Source: Asterella californica
Taxonomy: Eukaryota > Streptophyta > Marchantiopsida > Marchantiales > Aytoniaceae
NCBI GenBank assembly: GCA_036924285.1
Contig: JAYKYS010000001.1
Coordinates: forward strand, 38,067,501 to 38,131,500
DNA: 64,000 nt
Direction of reading: 5' to 3'
Of the stretch, positions 1 through 10,244 are shown piece after piece; position 1 is the first letter of the stretch; each line of letters starts with the position of its first letter. The notes under the pieces were generated by a model. It saw nothing but the letters and a program-made list of their open reading frames with translations, was not told where the DNA came from and did not search any database. The position numbers and the translations under genes were made by a program.

Positions 1-165
1 TGCGTCAATGCTCGTAGAAGTTTCTTGATATAAAGCAAAAATGGCACCCCAACTGCAATAGATGCTTGATCGCAACGCCTGAATACTTAACTTTGGCTTT
101 TCCGTCTCCGTTTTAACTCCCAAACGTCTCTTCTTCAACCTCGGCACTCGAACTGGATTCCTCAT
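1..165 (-). CDS. ORF1 of gypsy B, N-terminal part, function unknown
   Basis: Opens at an ATG at 165 and runs off the window after 55 codons. It begins MRNPVRVPRLKKRRLGV and lines up without gaps with ORF1 of the full copy (18732-19049), at roughly 60-65% identity. A basic start is followed by a region with conserved Trp and Tyr. Many codon differences are silent, so the frame was probably under selection. I do not recognise the family. The protein would be made from the element RNA upstream of gag. Confidence 0.6.
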   Translation of the reverse strand, partial: MRNPVRVPRLKKRRLGVKTETEKPKLSIQALRSSIYCSWGAIFALYQETSTSIDA

Positions 166-235
166 GACGTATCATCAAGACCTCCTTGTATGTCCAACCG
201 TACATCTCTTAATCGGTAAGAGATCTCTCCAAGAT

Positions 236-850
236 TTTTGTGATCTCCAGTAGCTCAACCTCCAAGCTACTAACTAATGAAGTTTCAATAGAAAATTCTT
301 TAATCAAAAGAGATGGTGCTGACTATACAATTTTTCAGAGAATTGAAATTTGGATATTTTCACTTCTCTCATGGCTTTCAACCCCCTCTACTTTGAAAAC
401 TTCTATCTCCCTCTTTAGACATCATCTTCTCATGATTTTTGTTTCTTCTAGTAGCTCATCAGACAAGCTACAATCCTGGAAGTTTTCACAGGAAAATAAA
501 ATTCATAGAAAATCTGACAATAACTGTAAAAATTTTCCAGAGAGCAGAATTCCTCAACTCTCGTGAATAAACCCCCTCAACTTTGAAAATTCATGGCTCT
601 CTCTCCATACCACCTTTTCTCCTGATTTCTATTGTCCTAGATAGCTTATCAGCCACTTTAAAACACTAGAAAGTTTCTCAGGAAAATAAAATTCACAGAA
701 AATCTGACAATGACTGTAAACTTTTTCCAGAGAATAGAATTCTTAAACTCTGAAATATTTCTCCTCTAATAACTTCTCTCTCCTCTTTTCTCTACAACTC
801 TTGTTTCATTCCCTTTCAATTCTCCTCAAACACTTTCTAAGTGAACAAGA
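236..850 (-). repeat. Tandem repeats in the leader of gypsy B (minus copy)
   Basis: Diverged units about 185 bp apart each carry a purine-rich block related to AACTTTGAAAA, a GAAAATAAAATTCA(T/C)AGAAAATC block and a block ending in a run near ACAGTCAT (minus strand). They correspond to the 190-bp units at 17936-18640. The open frames across this region are frame shadows of the repeat and do not look like genes. Confidence 0.75.
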
Positions 851-1032
851 TGTAAAGAATGACCTCGAACGCGTCATAGATCACTACGGGATACACGAAA
901 GGTTCTAGCGTTGCTAACATCGCGTTAGCTCTTTCTCCTCTCAACGTTCTCTCCATGTGCTCTCTCATGATCTTTTTTTGTCGAATATAGAACTGAACTC
1001 TAAACATCTTAGAACGATCCCTTCAAGTGAGG

Positions 1033-1049
1033 TCCCGGCAACAGAACCA
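1033..1049 (-). other. Primer binding site, tRNA-Glu type
   Basis: On the minus strand the 17 bases just inside the LTR read TGGTTCTGTTGCCGGGA. They differ by one base from the site of the full family B copy. That site complements the 3' end of plant tRNA-Glu as I recall it. Confidence 0.7.
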
Positions 1050-1053
1050 AAAA

Positions 1054-1965
1054 TGTAAACCTTCCACGATCCCATCGATCAACTACCTCCTAATCTCTCA
1101 ACCTCCACGATCGTCATCGATGAATCTGCAAATGTCGGGTCTGTCTCTCACTCAAAGGTCACCTCTGATGGCTTTGATGGAAGCACACCATGAACTTGAA
1201 TGAAAAAATACTAAGTTCACTCATTCATACACACACAAACTTATCAACTAAAAATCTCCATAAACTCATCAACTGAAATCCTCCATTCTAACGACGTCTC
1301 TCAAGTTCTCACATGCTAAAAATATCTCACAGTCTCTATATTACTCAAGTTGTCATTATGACGATGTGAAAACAAGGATGAGGAGCTCTTCTCTACTCCC
1401 TCTATTTTTACATTCTAGGTTTTTACTTTGGTACCCTCCGGTAACTCAGCCGTAACTACTTTTCTCGAGTTTTACTAAGATATTACTTAAGATAAAAGCA
1501 TTAATCACATGGGCTTTTTATCTTTTCACATGGGCTTATTCCTTCAAAGTCAACAACTTCTAGAAGGATCCTAGAATATTCTCAAGGAATCTCGAATTTC
1601 CACCCTTCTCTACACTAAGACCCACTAAAGAGGAAACATGTAGAATCTCTTCTTGTTTTTAATGCCTACAAAGTCCACAACTTTAATCCAACCACTAATA
1701 TCAAGTCAAAAAGGAGATAAGGGATACTTTCCACCTCCTTTCTACCTTTTAGACAAGATGACAAGATAGTAGTGCTCACTCTTTAGGAAATATCTGAATT
1801 CTGTCAAAAGTACAGCTAATTTAATCATAACTAACTTTAGCTAGTCATGACTAACTTTATACCTCCTTAAAGTACTTGGGCAGCAAATAAACATTCTCAA
1901 CACTTAGTTATAACTAAATATCTTACTAATAGACAAACTTCCTATGTGTAACATAGGTCGTTACA
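1054..1965 (-). repeat. 5' LTR of gypsy B (minus copy)
   Basis: A 912-bp LTR, the same length as both LTRs of the full copy. On the minus strand it starts TGTAACGACC and ends GGTTTACA. The primer site follows it directly in the expected direction. Confidence 0.95.
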
Positions 1966-2727
1966 GAACTGAGAGTCATCAAATCATATTTACAACTATG
2001 TACAGTATAGCTACTTTCTGAATCTTGAACAACCTCTTCACCAGCCTCTTGTGATCTTTCAGGTTGCTCAAGTGGGATCATAGTAGCAGTAGATCCATCA
2101 CTCTTGTTATTCCGTCTTACAAGAGTGGTTTCTGAAAACCCTTACTCCTACAAATAGGAGAATCTCTCAAAGTTTGTCGGTTTCGTTCGTGGTTTGTACG
2201 TACTATCAGAAACTGCACATAACGTCTATCATATGGACTACGGATCCTAGCATAATGAGATCCGTCATCCATCACCTTGGTCTCCATTCAAACTGCAGTG
2301 ATATAAGACTTCAAGAATCACAAGATATAAAACAGAAGACTGCACGAAGAAGTGTTGATCTACATTCACATCATCCATCTTCACCTTCACGTTAAGACAA
2401 GCGCCGTATAACTCACCCTTCTGGTTGTTTGCAGCACGTAACACCCAACCATTCAATTAGGTCACTGACCTCTCTCGTATACCTCCCGTGAGATGTTGAT
2501 ATCAGATTCGTGATCAACTAAAGTAGCATCAAGTTCAGGCAGACTTCTAACGAACTCGTGTAGCAGTCGTAGCACGAGCTCGATGTCTTCTTCTGAAGTC
2601 ACTATCAGTAACTGGACTCTCCTCGTCAGCTTCCTCATCGTCAAACTCAATGGTATTAATATTAATACCAGCAACTAACGCTTCTTGCTGGTACCTTTGG
2701 TCATCAATCTCCTGAAAATGCACCTTC
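1966..2727 (-). pseudogene. Decayed gag-protease piece of gypsy A
   Basis: Matches 10097-10866 of gypsy A in order and strand, with indels and stops. Minus-strand fragments resemble the protease region, for example ALVDHGSEIN-like and WVLRAANNQKGELYGAC stretches, spread over three frames. It ends at about 2727, where copia LTR sequence begins, and at 1966 against the gypsy B LTR. It is a separate, older copy, because gypsy A at 2840-29560 has its own complete version. No product is expected. Confidence 0.8.
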
Positions 2728-2809
2728 ATAAGGAAGTATTCACTACACACAAACAATTGAATAGTCACACATAGAAAGAACGTGAACTTATATATATTAT
2801 CCTTCAACA
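2728..2809 (-). repeat. Truncated 3' LTR of copia-1
   Basis: On the minus strand it starts TGTTGAAGGATAATATATATA, as the 5' LTR does at 34128, but only about 82 of 292 bp remain before the gypsy A relic begins. The reverse-strand bases next to it (2810-2839) are the end of the element interior. The loss looks like a deletion joining the LTR to older DNA. Confidence 0.8.
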
Positions 2810-2839
2810 CCCCCTCGTAAGATCACGGGCAGTTCACGT

Positions 2840-4158
2840 TGTCGGGTTGAGAGTCTTCCTGGGAAGGGCGAACCTTCTGGCTGTGATATGAGCTTGAAGG
2901 CTGTGTTCAATCTACTCGGGGAAGCGTTGGGCTCTTGGTTGTGGCTGGTTTACTCACAGGATAGGCTTCAGGTCTCAAGGTGATACTGAAAAACACTCAT
3001 ATAAGTCTCTAAGCTCTTCTGATATGTTCAGGAAGCAAAGTTCAGGCTTAACTAGCAATGATAAGATAAGATGGCAAACTTTGACACTCAGGATTGAGAA
3101 ATATGTGAAGGTTCAGACTTCAGAACTCCTCCTACATGTAAATGAGGTTCTACTGGATACACATACGAAATTTCAGCTTCAGATCAATTCAAATCACTAA
3201 GATATGAGCAGAAACTTTCTGAGTAGAGAAATTACGGTAGTTTCTGATACCCAGACAGCTATTTCGACCTATAACAAGGAATTGGCTCGATCACTTTGGG
3301 AAATTCTTACAAGATTTGCAGTACACAGCTTGATGAACACTCCTGTGAAGTTGGGCCTCCTGATTCCACACAGAACTCCAGATCTCTCTCTCTGAAGTTG
3401 CTGCTCTAGATTGAGAGCTTTTCGGACCCCCTCTACTTCAGCGGTCGCCTTGAATTACTCACGGACTCAATTGACATGAAAATTTAGAGAAAGTCGTAGC
3501 CCTGCTGACAGTGAGCACAGCCACGAAGTTTTGAAGCGATTTCCTCGTTTGTGCTGCAAATGACACTCAAAACCCCAAATTCAACAGAAGTGCTGTAATT
3601 CTGACACAAATCGAACTTCAATCAGCCATAACTCCTTCTTTATTGCTCCAAATCGATCAAAATTTTCGCTGACAGTGCTTGGCTCGACGAGCTCTATCTC
3701 CCTGTGCTCTCAGATTTCGAAGTGCCTTCACAAATTGCTCGAAATCCCCTTTAGACCTCTGTTTCTAAATTTGGAGTTACACAAAAGACAAAAATGAACC
3801 AATGAGAATTCATAGCTCCATTTGGTTGTCATTTTGTGCCTTAAACCATGTGGTAACTTATCTACACTCATAGGCTACCACGTCAAGCCCCCTAGAGCGC
3901 CAACGTAAAACTTAAACTACCTAAAACGACACGCAGCCCCGAAAAATAACTTAAATCAGCTAGAAAGCGTGCATGGGTGACACGCAAATACAACCCATGA
4001 GCTTAAGCCCTATCAACATGGTAATCAACCTACTAAGACTCAAAATATATAACATCTTCCTAAAACGGACTTCTTTGAGGTCTTAACTTCACTTAGAGAG
4101 ACTAATGTCTGATAGAGAAATGAATCATTTACTATGTGAAATGATTCACATCACGACA
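2840..4158 (-). repeat. 3' LTR of gypsy A
   Basis: A 1319-bp LTR nearly identical to 28247-29560. On the plus strand it runs from TGTCGGGTTGAG to ATCACGACA; the minus strand gives the same TG...CA form. Open frames inside it are shared by both LTRs only because the LTRs are copies. Confidence 0.95.
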
Positions 4159-4174
4159 TCCACCCCCTCCAAAC
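4159..4174 (-). other. Polypurine tract of gypsy A
   Basis: On the minus strand TTTGGAGGGGGTGGA lies directly before the 3' LTR, where plus-strand DNA synthesis of a retroelement is primed. Its place confirms the element orientation. Confidence 0.85.
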
Positions 4175-4209
4175 CTGCACATCCTCCGGTATGTGCCAAT
4201 CTCCTCAGT

Positions 4210-5611
4210 CTTCTGTTTGATCTTCATCATCATCGCTCTCCTCCGCCTCAGTCTCTTCAGACACAGGGACATCTTCGTCTCTTGTTGTCCTCTGCTCTGA
4301 CTCCAGAAAGTTGAATAACTCAACTGACCCTCCGCGTCTCTTGAACAATTCACACGTTTGCCAGCCATAGATAGCTTCAAAAGAGTACCATCCAACTCAC
4401 GCAAGCTATAGGTGGCATTCTCATACACATCTAGCACAACATAAGGCCCGAACCATCTTCGAGAGAACTTACGGAGTGTAGAATGCTGATTCTCCAACGT
4501 GCTATCATATACCAGAACCCAGCCACCAACACGTATTGACTTCGGTCGTAGTCGGTGAGTCTTATCAAAACGTTCCTTGTTTTTGACTCGAGCTACCTTC
4601 AGCCTCTCCTGCGCATCAGCAAGATCCTCCTCCCTTCGCTCCAACTGCCTTATACATAAATTTAGGAGTGAAGCACGATCTATACCATCTTCCCACGGTA
4701 GCGTAGCTCACGTAGGAAAGTACTCTTCAGCAGGCATGATCGGTTTCTGACCCAACATAAGCTCAACTGGCATATAGCCAGTCGTAGTACAGTGTGTAGT
4801 CCTATCAGCCCACAAAGCAAACGGAAGTAGTCTCGGCCATTCTCTAGGCCTACCATCACATGCTTTCACTAAAGCGTGAACAATAGAAGGGTGTCCTCGT
4901 TCACTCTTACCAATGCCCTCTGGATTCATAGCAGTAGTAAGTCGAAGCTTTACTCCATAACGAGCAAAAAACCCTTCACTTCAACGCCTCTCAACTCTCC
5001 TCTATCTGCACGTAATCTCCCAACCGATCCATAACGACGGATGATATCTTCAAGCACGAACCTGCAGATATTCTCTGTAGTCTTCGTCCGTAGTGCTCGT
5101 CCCTCCACATAGTTGGAGAGATCCTCTCGAGCCAACACCAAGTAACGCATCCCCCATAACCCCGGTGGCATCATCACAAGATCAAGAACCCACTGAAAAT
5201 GAATACTAGGTGGATAGGTAGGTACAAGTCCATCTCTGTAACGGACCTTAGAGTAGAACTGGCAGTGTAGACACGACACAACAAAGTCCACCACGTCTTG
5301 ATACAAACCCTTCCACCAATAACGCTCCTTCATCTTCGTGTAAGTAGCCCATACTCCACGGTGTCCGGCCCACAAGGTGTCATGAAACTCTTTCAGCAGA
5401 TTCAGCTTCGTCGGTTGATCATCCACCACTCTAGCAAGCATCCCGTCTCTTCTCTTCGGACGTTTCCACAGATAACCTTCACGTAGAAGGTAGCTGTACG
5501 CCTTCCGTCTGATCTCCTTGAACTATGCATCACTCCATCCTTCTCTCCTTGATAACGAACTCAGATAAAATCCAATAGCGCGGAACTTTTCTGAGTAGAA
5601 CCTCTCATTGA
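4210..5611 (-). pseudogene. Integrase of gypsy A, broken by frameshifts
   Basis: The integrase would insert element cDNA into chromosomes. On the minus strand the zinc-binding HHCC segment lies at about 5250-5400 (H in FHDTLWAGH, then SCLHCQF). The core has Asp in WVLDLV and in RADRGE, and the third acidic residue in GKSERGH just below 4929. A C-terminal strand region (RRWFGPYVVLD) follows at about 4450, then a very acidic tail that ends near 4213. Frames change near 4950, 4700 and 4340, and a stop lies near 5523, so no full protein can be made. The N-terminal side was joined to RNase H before the unit at 5616-8019 inserted. Confidence 0.85.
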
Positions 5612-5829
5612 ACGGTGTCGTGTTGTGGTTCGGCTCCTGTGTGAAATTCCTGTGTAACATATGTTGTGTTTCTTTTCCGTGTTTCGTGAACCGTATCGCG
5701 TAACTCGCCGAACGGTGTGATGAGTGCCACATTTATGATTATCTGTTTAAGTGATCGCACGGTAGAGGAACGTGCCAAGTCATCGATCTGTGCGCGTTCA
5801 CTTTAGTGGTCCTTGTCGCCGCATTTGTG

Positions 5830-5836
5830 TATAAAA
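5830..5836 (+). promoter_or_regulatory. Candidate TATA box of the LTR-like unit
   Basis: TATAAAA lies about 215 bp inside the unit and 108 bp before the ATG of ORF A. If used, ORF A would be the first sizeable ORF of the transcript, though short upstream ATGs occur. Position and sequence are the only support. Confidence 0.4.
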
Positions 5837-5937
5837 TGGTGGGTCGAAGGTTCATATGGCATTCTCTCTCAAGGGGTGATTCGTAAGGGTTCTCGGTGGT
5901 CTGCATGGAGGAGTGAAGAACTGCATGAGTGGTGGTT

Positions 5938-6153
5938 ATGGACGGAGGTGTGTTACCGGCTCCGGATCTTCCTTTCCCGAATCCGTTTCACATCAAGCTT
6001 CATTGCATCCACCGCGATCACTTTCGACAGTGGTTAGTTGCGTACTTTGGTGATGAGTTCATGGGGAGGGTGATGGAGTTACAGCTTCCGGTGATCCTTC
6101 CAATCGTAACATACGGAGAGACTTGGGATATGACGGTGTACATTTTGTTGTGA
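5938..6153 (+). CDS. ORF A (copy 1), conserved small protein of unknown function
   Basis: 71 codons from the ATG; similarity also covers three codons before it. The protein matches ORF A of chromovirus C (12899-13114) without gaps at 47 of 74 positions, and many codons differ only silently (PVILPIVTY is coded with six silent changes in nine codons). It has a NPFHIKL motif, a LVAYFGDEFM motif, then a hydrophobic P-V-I-L-P-I-V strand-like stretch, and ends YILL. No signal peptide or known catalytic motif is visible. A TGA ends it, followed by two codons and the ATG of ORF B in the same frame. I do not recognise the family. Confidence 0.65.
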   Translation: MDGGVLPAPDLPFPNPFHIKLHCIHRDHFRQWLVAYFGDEFMGRVMELQLPVILPIVTYGETWDMTVYILL

Positions 6154-6159
6154 GGAACG

Positions 6160-6363
6160 ATGGATCTCAACTATCCATCGAACGTTCCTTTCAACCTTTG
6201 GGTCGATGTCCGGTGTCATTGCAGACCGAAGATCAATCATGGGGCTTGGATCGTGAGAAACTTCGGGCAAGAATATTACAATCGAGTGATAGCTTCACCG
6301 TTTCCTTTTGTCGTACCTTTTATTGTAGAACGTTTCCAAGTTGTAATATTGACGTTGTATTAG
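6160..6363 (+). CDS. ORF B (copy 1), conserved small protein of unknown function
   Basis: 67 codons. It matches ORF B of chromovirus C (13121-13321) with one single-residue gap, sharing MDLN, CRPK, IVR, FG, the P-F-V-x-P stretch and the end VVILTLY. Its second half also resembles the second half of ORF A: V-x-x-F-G-x-E near the middle and P-x-x-x-P after it. This suggests a tandem duplication. It lies in the same frame as ORF A, six bases after its stop, so readthrough or reinitiation could couple the two. Function unknown. Confidence 0.65.
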   Translation: MDLNYPSNVPFNLWVDVRCHCRPKINHGAWIVRNFGQEYYNRVIASPFPFVVPFIVERFQVVILTLY

Positions 6364-6560
6364 TCTACGGCTCACTGGTTTCATTCTGGTTGAGCGCTTC
6401 TGTGTAGTTACGGACCGCGAAGAATCCATCGACATATCTGAAGGATTTTCTGAGGTCTTAGAGTGTTGTTGATGTCTTGTGTCTCCTTGGAGAGTAAAAA
6501 TTCGTTCTAAGAGAAAAGTTAAGAGGAGAAAAGACAAAAAGTAAAGTTCTTTTTGCTCTT

Positions 6561-6582
6561 ATTGGTCCACTTTTGGACCAAT
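6561..6582. repeat. Perfect hairpin
   Basis: ATTGGTCCA and its exact reverse complement TGGACCAAT are separated by CTTT, giving a 9-bp stem with a 4-base loop. No T-run follows as in a bacterial terminator, and none is expected in a plant. Role unknown. Confidence 0.7.
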
Positions 6583-8023
6583 GGTGTTCTAGTTGATCCT
6601 CGCGACGTTTCTGTGGTTTCTGGAGGCTTCAGAGGTCCATTCGCGAAACGAAGGGTATGGTTGGAGAGCTCTCGACCGGGGCTACAATCTGGGATGAAGA
6701 ATCGATCGATTTGATGAAAGTATGAGCGCGTTATGATCGATTGAGTGGAGGGGGGTGAAATTTATACCTACTGCTACGTTTCTGGTTGTTCCGAGAGACT
6801 CACGAGGAGTTTTGAGGAGCTGTCTGTTGGGTTGGAGAGCTGACGACGTGCTGGTCGTTTTGATATCAATTTCATCAGTTTCTTGATCGAATTGGATTCT
6901 GAACCGACCGATTGAAGTTGAGAAGTGCAGACAGGATAAGGCGGGACAGCGAACTGTGTTAGCCATGGATAGGTTGCTATTGCTTAAATTCTGTCTCGAA
7001 TTTCTGAGTGAAACTTTCCAGGATTGAAGCATGCCTTATCAGTAAGATACTTGGGAAGTTTCACCTCAAATGGTCGAGTAGTTTGTTCAGAATCTTGGAT
7101 CAAATGTACCTGGATCTGTAAAGCTCTTAAGTTAGCACAGATTACGGTTTGATCCATATCTGAGAATTGGTTTGAGATTTCGACCTGAAAATTGTTCATG
7201 GTAGGAGTGAAGGGTCCAATCAAGCTTCCTGTGAAGTTTGATCATCATTGGTCGAGTGGTTTGGAAGGACTGAGATCTCAAAGTTCAAAAATACTTCTGT
7301 TATTAGCAGTTTCGGGTTTTTCGGTATCATCTATTGTCAATTTGATCATTTTCGAGCAATTTGGAGAGGAGTTTGTTGCTGAAACTGCCATACCTGCATA
7401 CAACTCGACACTGGAAGGTGTGGGGCTGATTTCAGCTCTTGGTGATGAAGGAGAATGGAGCCACCATGAGTCTTAAGCCGCTGTTTGGGTTCTCGGAGCT
7501 GCCAGGTACTACCGTCGTTGGCGCTATATTGAGATCTGAATAGTGTTTTTGGATTATGCATGTTTTACCTTGCTGGAATACTTGGTAGACCAGGGTGTAT
7601 AGCAAGTTGTATCGATACTCTATCAAGTTGATTGAGTGATCTTAGTATCTTCTGATTGTACTATGAAGTTGTGATAGTTGGATCGATGGCCAGTTAGCGT
7701 CGCTGGGGAGCTATTCAGAAGTCAGGCTTCCAGTGATATAGATGAATAACTTCAGTTAGATAATACAGATCTGAGTAATTTTAGTTAGAATACAAAAGAT
7801 TTGTTTGTAACACAAGTTTATGCAACCTATACGTAACCTTGGATCGTAGCAAGCTTTAAACTCGAGACGAGCGGATACAAGGTCACTCAGGCTAGAAGAG
7901 TAGATAGTGAAACATTTGAGTGGAAACATCCAGATCTAGATCCAACCTTGTCAATCCACATACCTCTACACAGCCATATACCCCGTGTATTCCTAGACAG
8001 AAAAACACGTTATACGATAACGG

Positions 8024-9585
8024 CAGTGGTTCCAAGTCTGAAGTCTGCTGACCAACTTGGCACCAGACATCTCTCTTCTGTTCATTCTCCACCTCTGCAA
8101 ACATCTCATCTTCATCTGTATAACGAGCCCTAGACAACATATCTGCAACTGGATTGTCTTTCCTTGCTATATGCTTTAGCTCAGGGTTCAGACTCCGGAC
8201 ATAAGCAATCCATCGTAGCATTGCTATGTCTGGTGTATTGCAGTTTGCTATCATACCCAACAAAGGCAAACAATCTGTTTCTAGTATCACATGAGCTCCT
8301 ATCAAGAACTCTCGATCTACCTTCATAGCAGTAACAGCTCCCCACAACTCACGCTTCACTTGAGGATAGTTACGTTGTCTATCTGTTAAGATCCGAGCTC
8401 CAAACCTTGAAACAAACCGCACACCTTCTGCATCTTCTTGGCCAACGGCCCATCCAATCGCCTTTGGACTCGTATCAACAGTCAGTACCACAGGTCTCCC
8501 GCTCTCGTAGCTAAGCCTCCTTAGTATAGGTAGAGACTTCAGAATCTCCTTCAGGTGCTCCATCGTCTCATGATGTTCTTGCCGCCAAGTAAACCTCCTT
8601 CCCTTTCTCAGAAGTGCATATAGAGGCTCGGCAATATGTGCATAATGAGGAATACTCACACGAAAGAACACACAAGCTCCTAAGAACCGTCGAACCTCAG
8701 TGATGTTGGTGCAGTCAGCTATCCTTGCTATAGCATCTACCTTCTCTGGGTTCGGACGCCTCCCAAAAGTACCACACAGATGATCTACTACCACAATCTC
8801 TGACATCCCAAAGCGAGATTTGGTACTTGATAGAGTGAGGTGTACCTCCTCCAAACGCATCAGAATCTTCTCCACATCTCGAATGTGGTCTGCAACGAAC
8901 TTTCTGCAACCATCAGAAGTCACTGCTTCGTCCTTGTCCTCCACCGGACAGCCTTTCATGGGAATATCATCCAGAAACGGGATAGTGACCTTAGGCACAA
9001 ACTCTCGTAACACCTTATGCATCGCATTTTGCATATGGGCTACTGAGTTTGTCGCACCCTGAGGAAGAGTACACATCCGCATCAATCCCAAAGGTGAATG
9101 CATGGTAGTCAAGTCTCTACTCTCCAAAGCAAGCTGAAATTGATCATAACCTGAAAACAGATCTCCAATAGAATAGATTGACCTTCCAGCAAACGCCTCA
9201 GCTACTTCATCAACCACAGGTCCTGTTCCAACGTTTCGAATCGTGATGTTGTTGGCAGGCTGCAAGTCTTGGATGAAGCGCAGAGCTCCTGCCTTCTTAG
9301 GTACTGTGAACCATCGGCTAGAGTACGGAGCCATAGATGGTTCAAGAATACTCATCTGCATCCTCTCCTTCAGTAACTCAATCACCTCCGGTAGCAAGGC
9401 ACGAGGGACTGGAATCGGCTTCAAGTCCCAAGGTACGTGATTAACAGTGAAGATAACCATCGGAGCTATCACACTAGGATCCACAGAACCTATCTCCTCA
9501 ACCGAGAAAGAAAATGCCTTACCATGGCTAACTATGATCTGTTCAAAAGCTCGTTTCTCCTCTTCAGTCAAGAAGCCACCCCTCT
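8024..9585 (-). CDS. Reverse transcriptase and RNase H of gypsy A
   Basis: Copies element RNA into DNA and removes the RNA strand. The open frame runs on the minus strand from about 9585; the codons beyond 8019 downstream belong to the inserted unit. RT motifs: WFTVPKK and RFIQDLQ (residues 87-104), SIGDLFSGYDQF with the first catalytic Asp (137), LPQGATNS (169-176), and the catalytic pair in FLDDIPMKG (201-202). RNase H follows with VDTSPKAIGW, ETDCLPL and the final NPVADMLSR. The FLDDIPMKG box is unlike the YLDD or FIDD boxes of the other gypsy elements here. This is the best preserved gene of the element. A frameshift separates it from the region before it. Confidence 0.9.
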
Positions 9586-10035
9586 TATATGGAGCTGCTC
9601 GAGTGTCTCCTGAGTAAACTTGTGTCCTACCTGTGTAGGATCTCTAAGCACAGGTTCAGCAGCCGCTAACTCCATCTGCTGCTGAGAATCAACAAGTAAT
9701 TGGGTCGCCACAGGTCTCACCTTCCTCGCTACAGCTTTATACTTGGCGTGTACTTCCGCTTCCTGCTGAGAGCCACACCAACAGACTGCATCCTTCCATC
9801 CATTCTCTAGTCTCGGATGAGGAAGATATCGCAAGTATGAGATAATTTCCTCATAGACTTCACGAGAATGGATGGGGATCACCACCCTACCTCCCATCTG
9901 TTCCATCAACCTATCCACACCATCCAGCCAACGAACAAAAGACTGCACACCTACAAACTCCTCGTAAACATCAGAAATCATCTCATCTTCCTTCAGAACT
10001 CCTGTACAACGTAGATTTGTTGCACACCTCTCCAT
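9568..10035 (-). CDS. Protease-RT linker region of gypsy A pol
   Basis: A 155-codon open frame between protease and reverse transcriptase, with EEFVGVQSFVRWLDG and a Cys pair in AVCWCGS. It ends a few bases into the RT frame, so a small indel near 9585 split one pol protein. A stop (TAG) at 10036-10038 precedes it and the frame continues beyond, joining towards the protease. I cannot assign a function to this part. Gypsy polyproteins often have an unstructured stretch here. Confidence 0.6.
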   Translation of the reverse strand: MERCATNLRCTGVLKEDEMISDVYEEFVGVQSFVRWLDGVDRLMEQMGGRVVIPIHSREVYEEIISYLRYLPHPRLENGWKDAVCWCGSQQEAEVHAKYKAVARKVRPVATQLLVDSQQQMELAAAEPVLRDPTQVGHKFTQETLEQLHIRGVAS

Positions 10036-10244
10036 CTACCTTCTACTCTTCTCGGTCAAATCCTTCATCCGTGTGAACTCACTCCAATCATCAGAACTGA
10101 AAGCCATCAACCCAGATTTCCAACTATGCACAGTGCAACTACTTTCTGAATCTTGAGCAGCCTTTCCATCAACCTCCTGTGATCCCTCAGGCTGCTCAAG
10201 CGGGATCATAGTAGCAGTAGATCCATCACTCTCGCTATCCCGTC

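Larger units (their letters stand above)
1..1965 (-). mobile_element. 5' end of gypsy family B element, cut by window edge
   Basis: This minus-strand piece matches the complete family B element at 16761-25690 over its 5' LTR, primer site, repeat-bearing leader and the start of its first ORF. It enters from the right and runs off the left edge, so its gag, pol and second LTR are not visible. It lies against a decayed piece of gypsy A (1966-2727), so it inserted into, or was joined to, that older sequence. The target duplication cannot be tested with one end only. Confidence 0.93.
5616..8019 (+). mobile_element. 2.4-kb LTR-like unit with ORFs A and B, inserted in gypsy A
   Basis: Boundaries come from the host element. 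Removing 5616-8019 plus one copy of the flanking ACGG (5612-5615 and 8020-8023) rejoins RNase H to integrase in frame (LPLP to FNERF). The unit starts TGTCGT and ends ACGATA, close to an inverted TG...CA pair with the last C changed to T. I see no second LTR, primer site, gag or pol, so it is best read as a solo LTR or a non-autonomous element. It has a TATA-like box at 5830 and two small ORFs related to those upstream of gag in chromovirus C. The stretch 6364-8019 holds no other gene I can support. Confidence 0.75.

Noticed and set aside
3204..3395. A 63-codon ORF in the gypsy A LTR, repeated at 28611-28802
   Set aside because: Both lie at the same place in the two LTRs, so their similarity comes from LTR copying and shows no selection.
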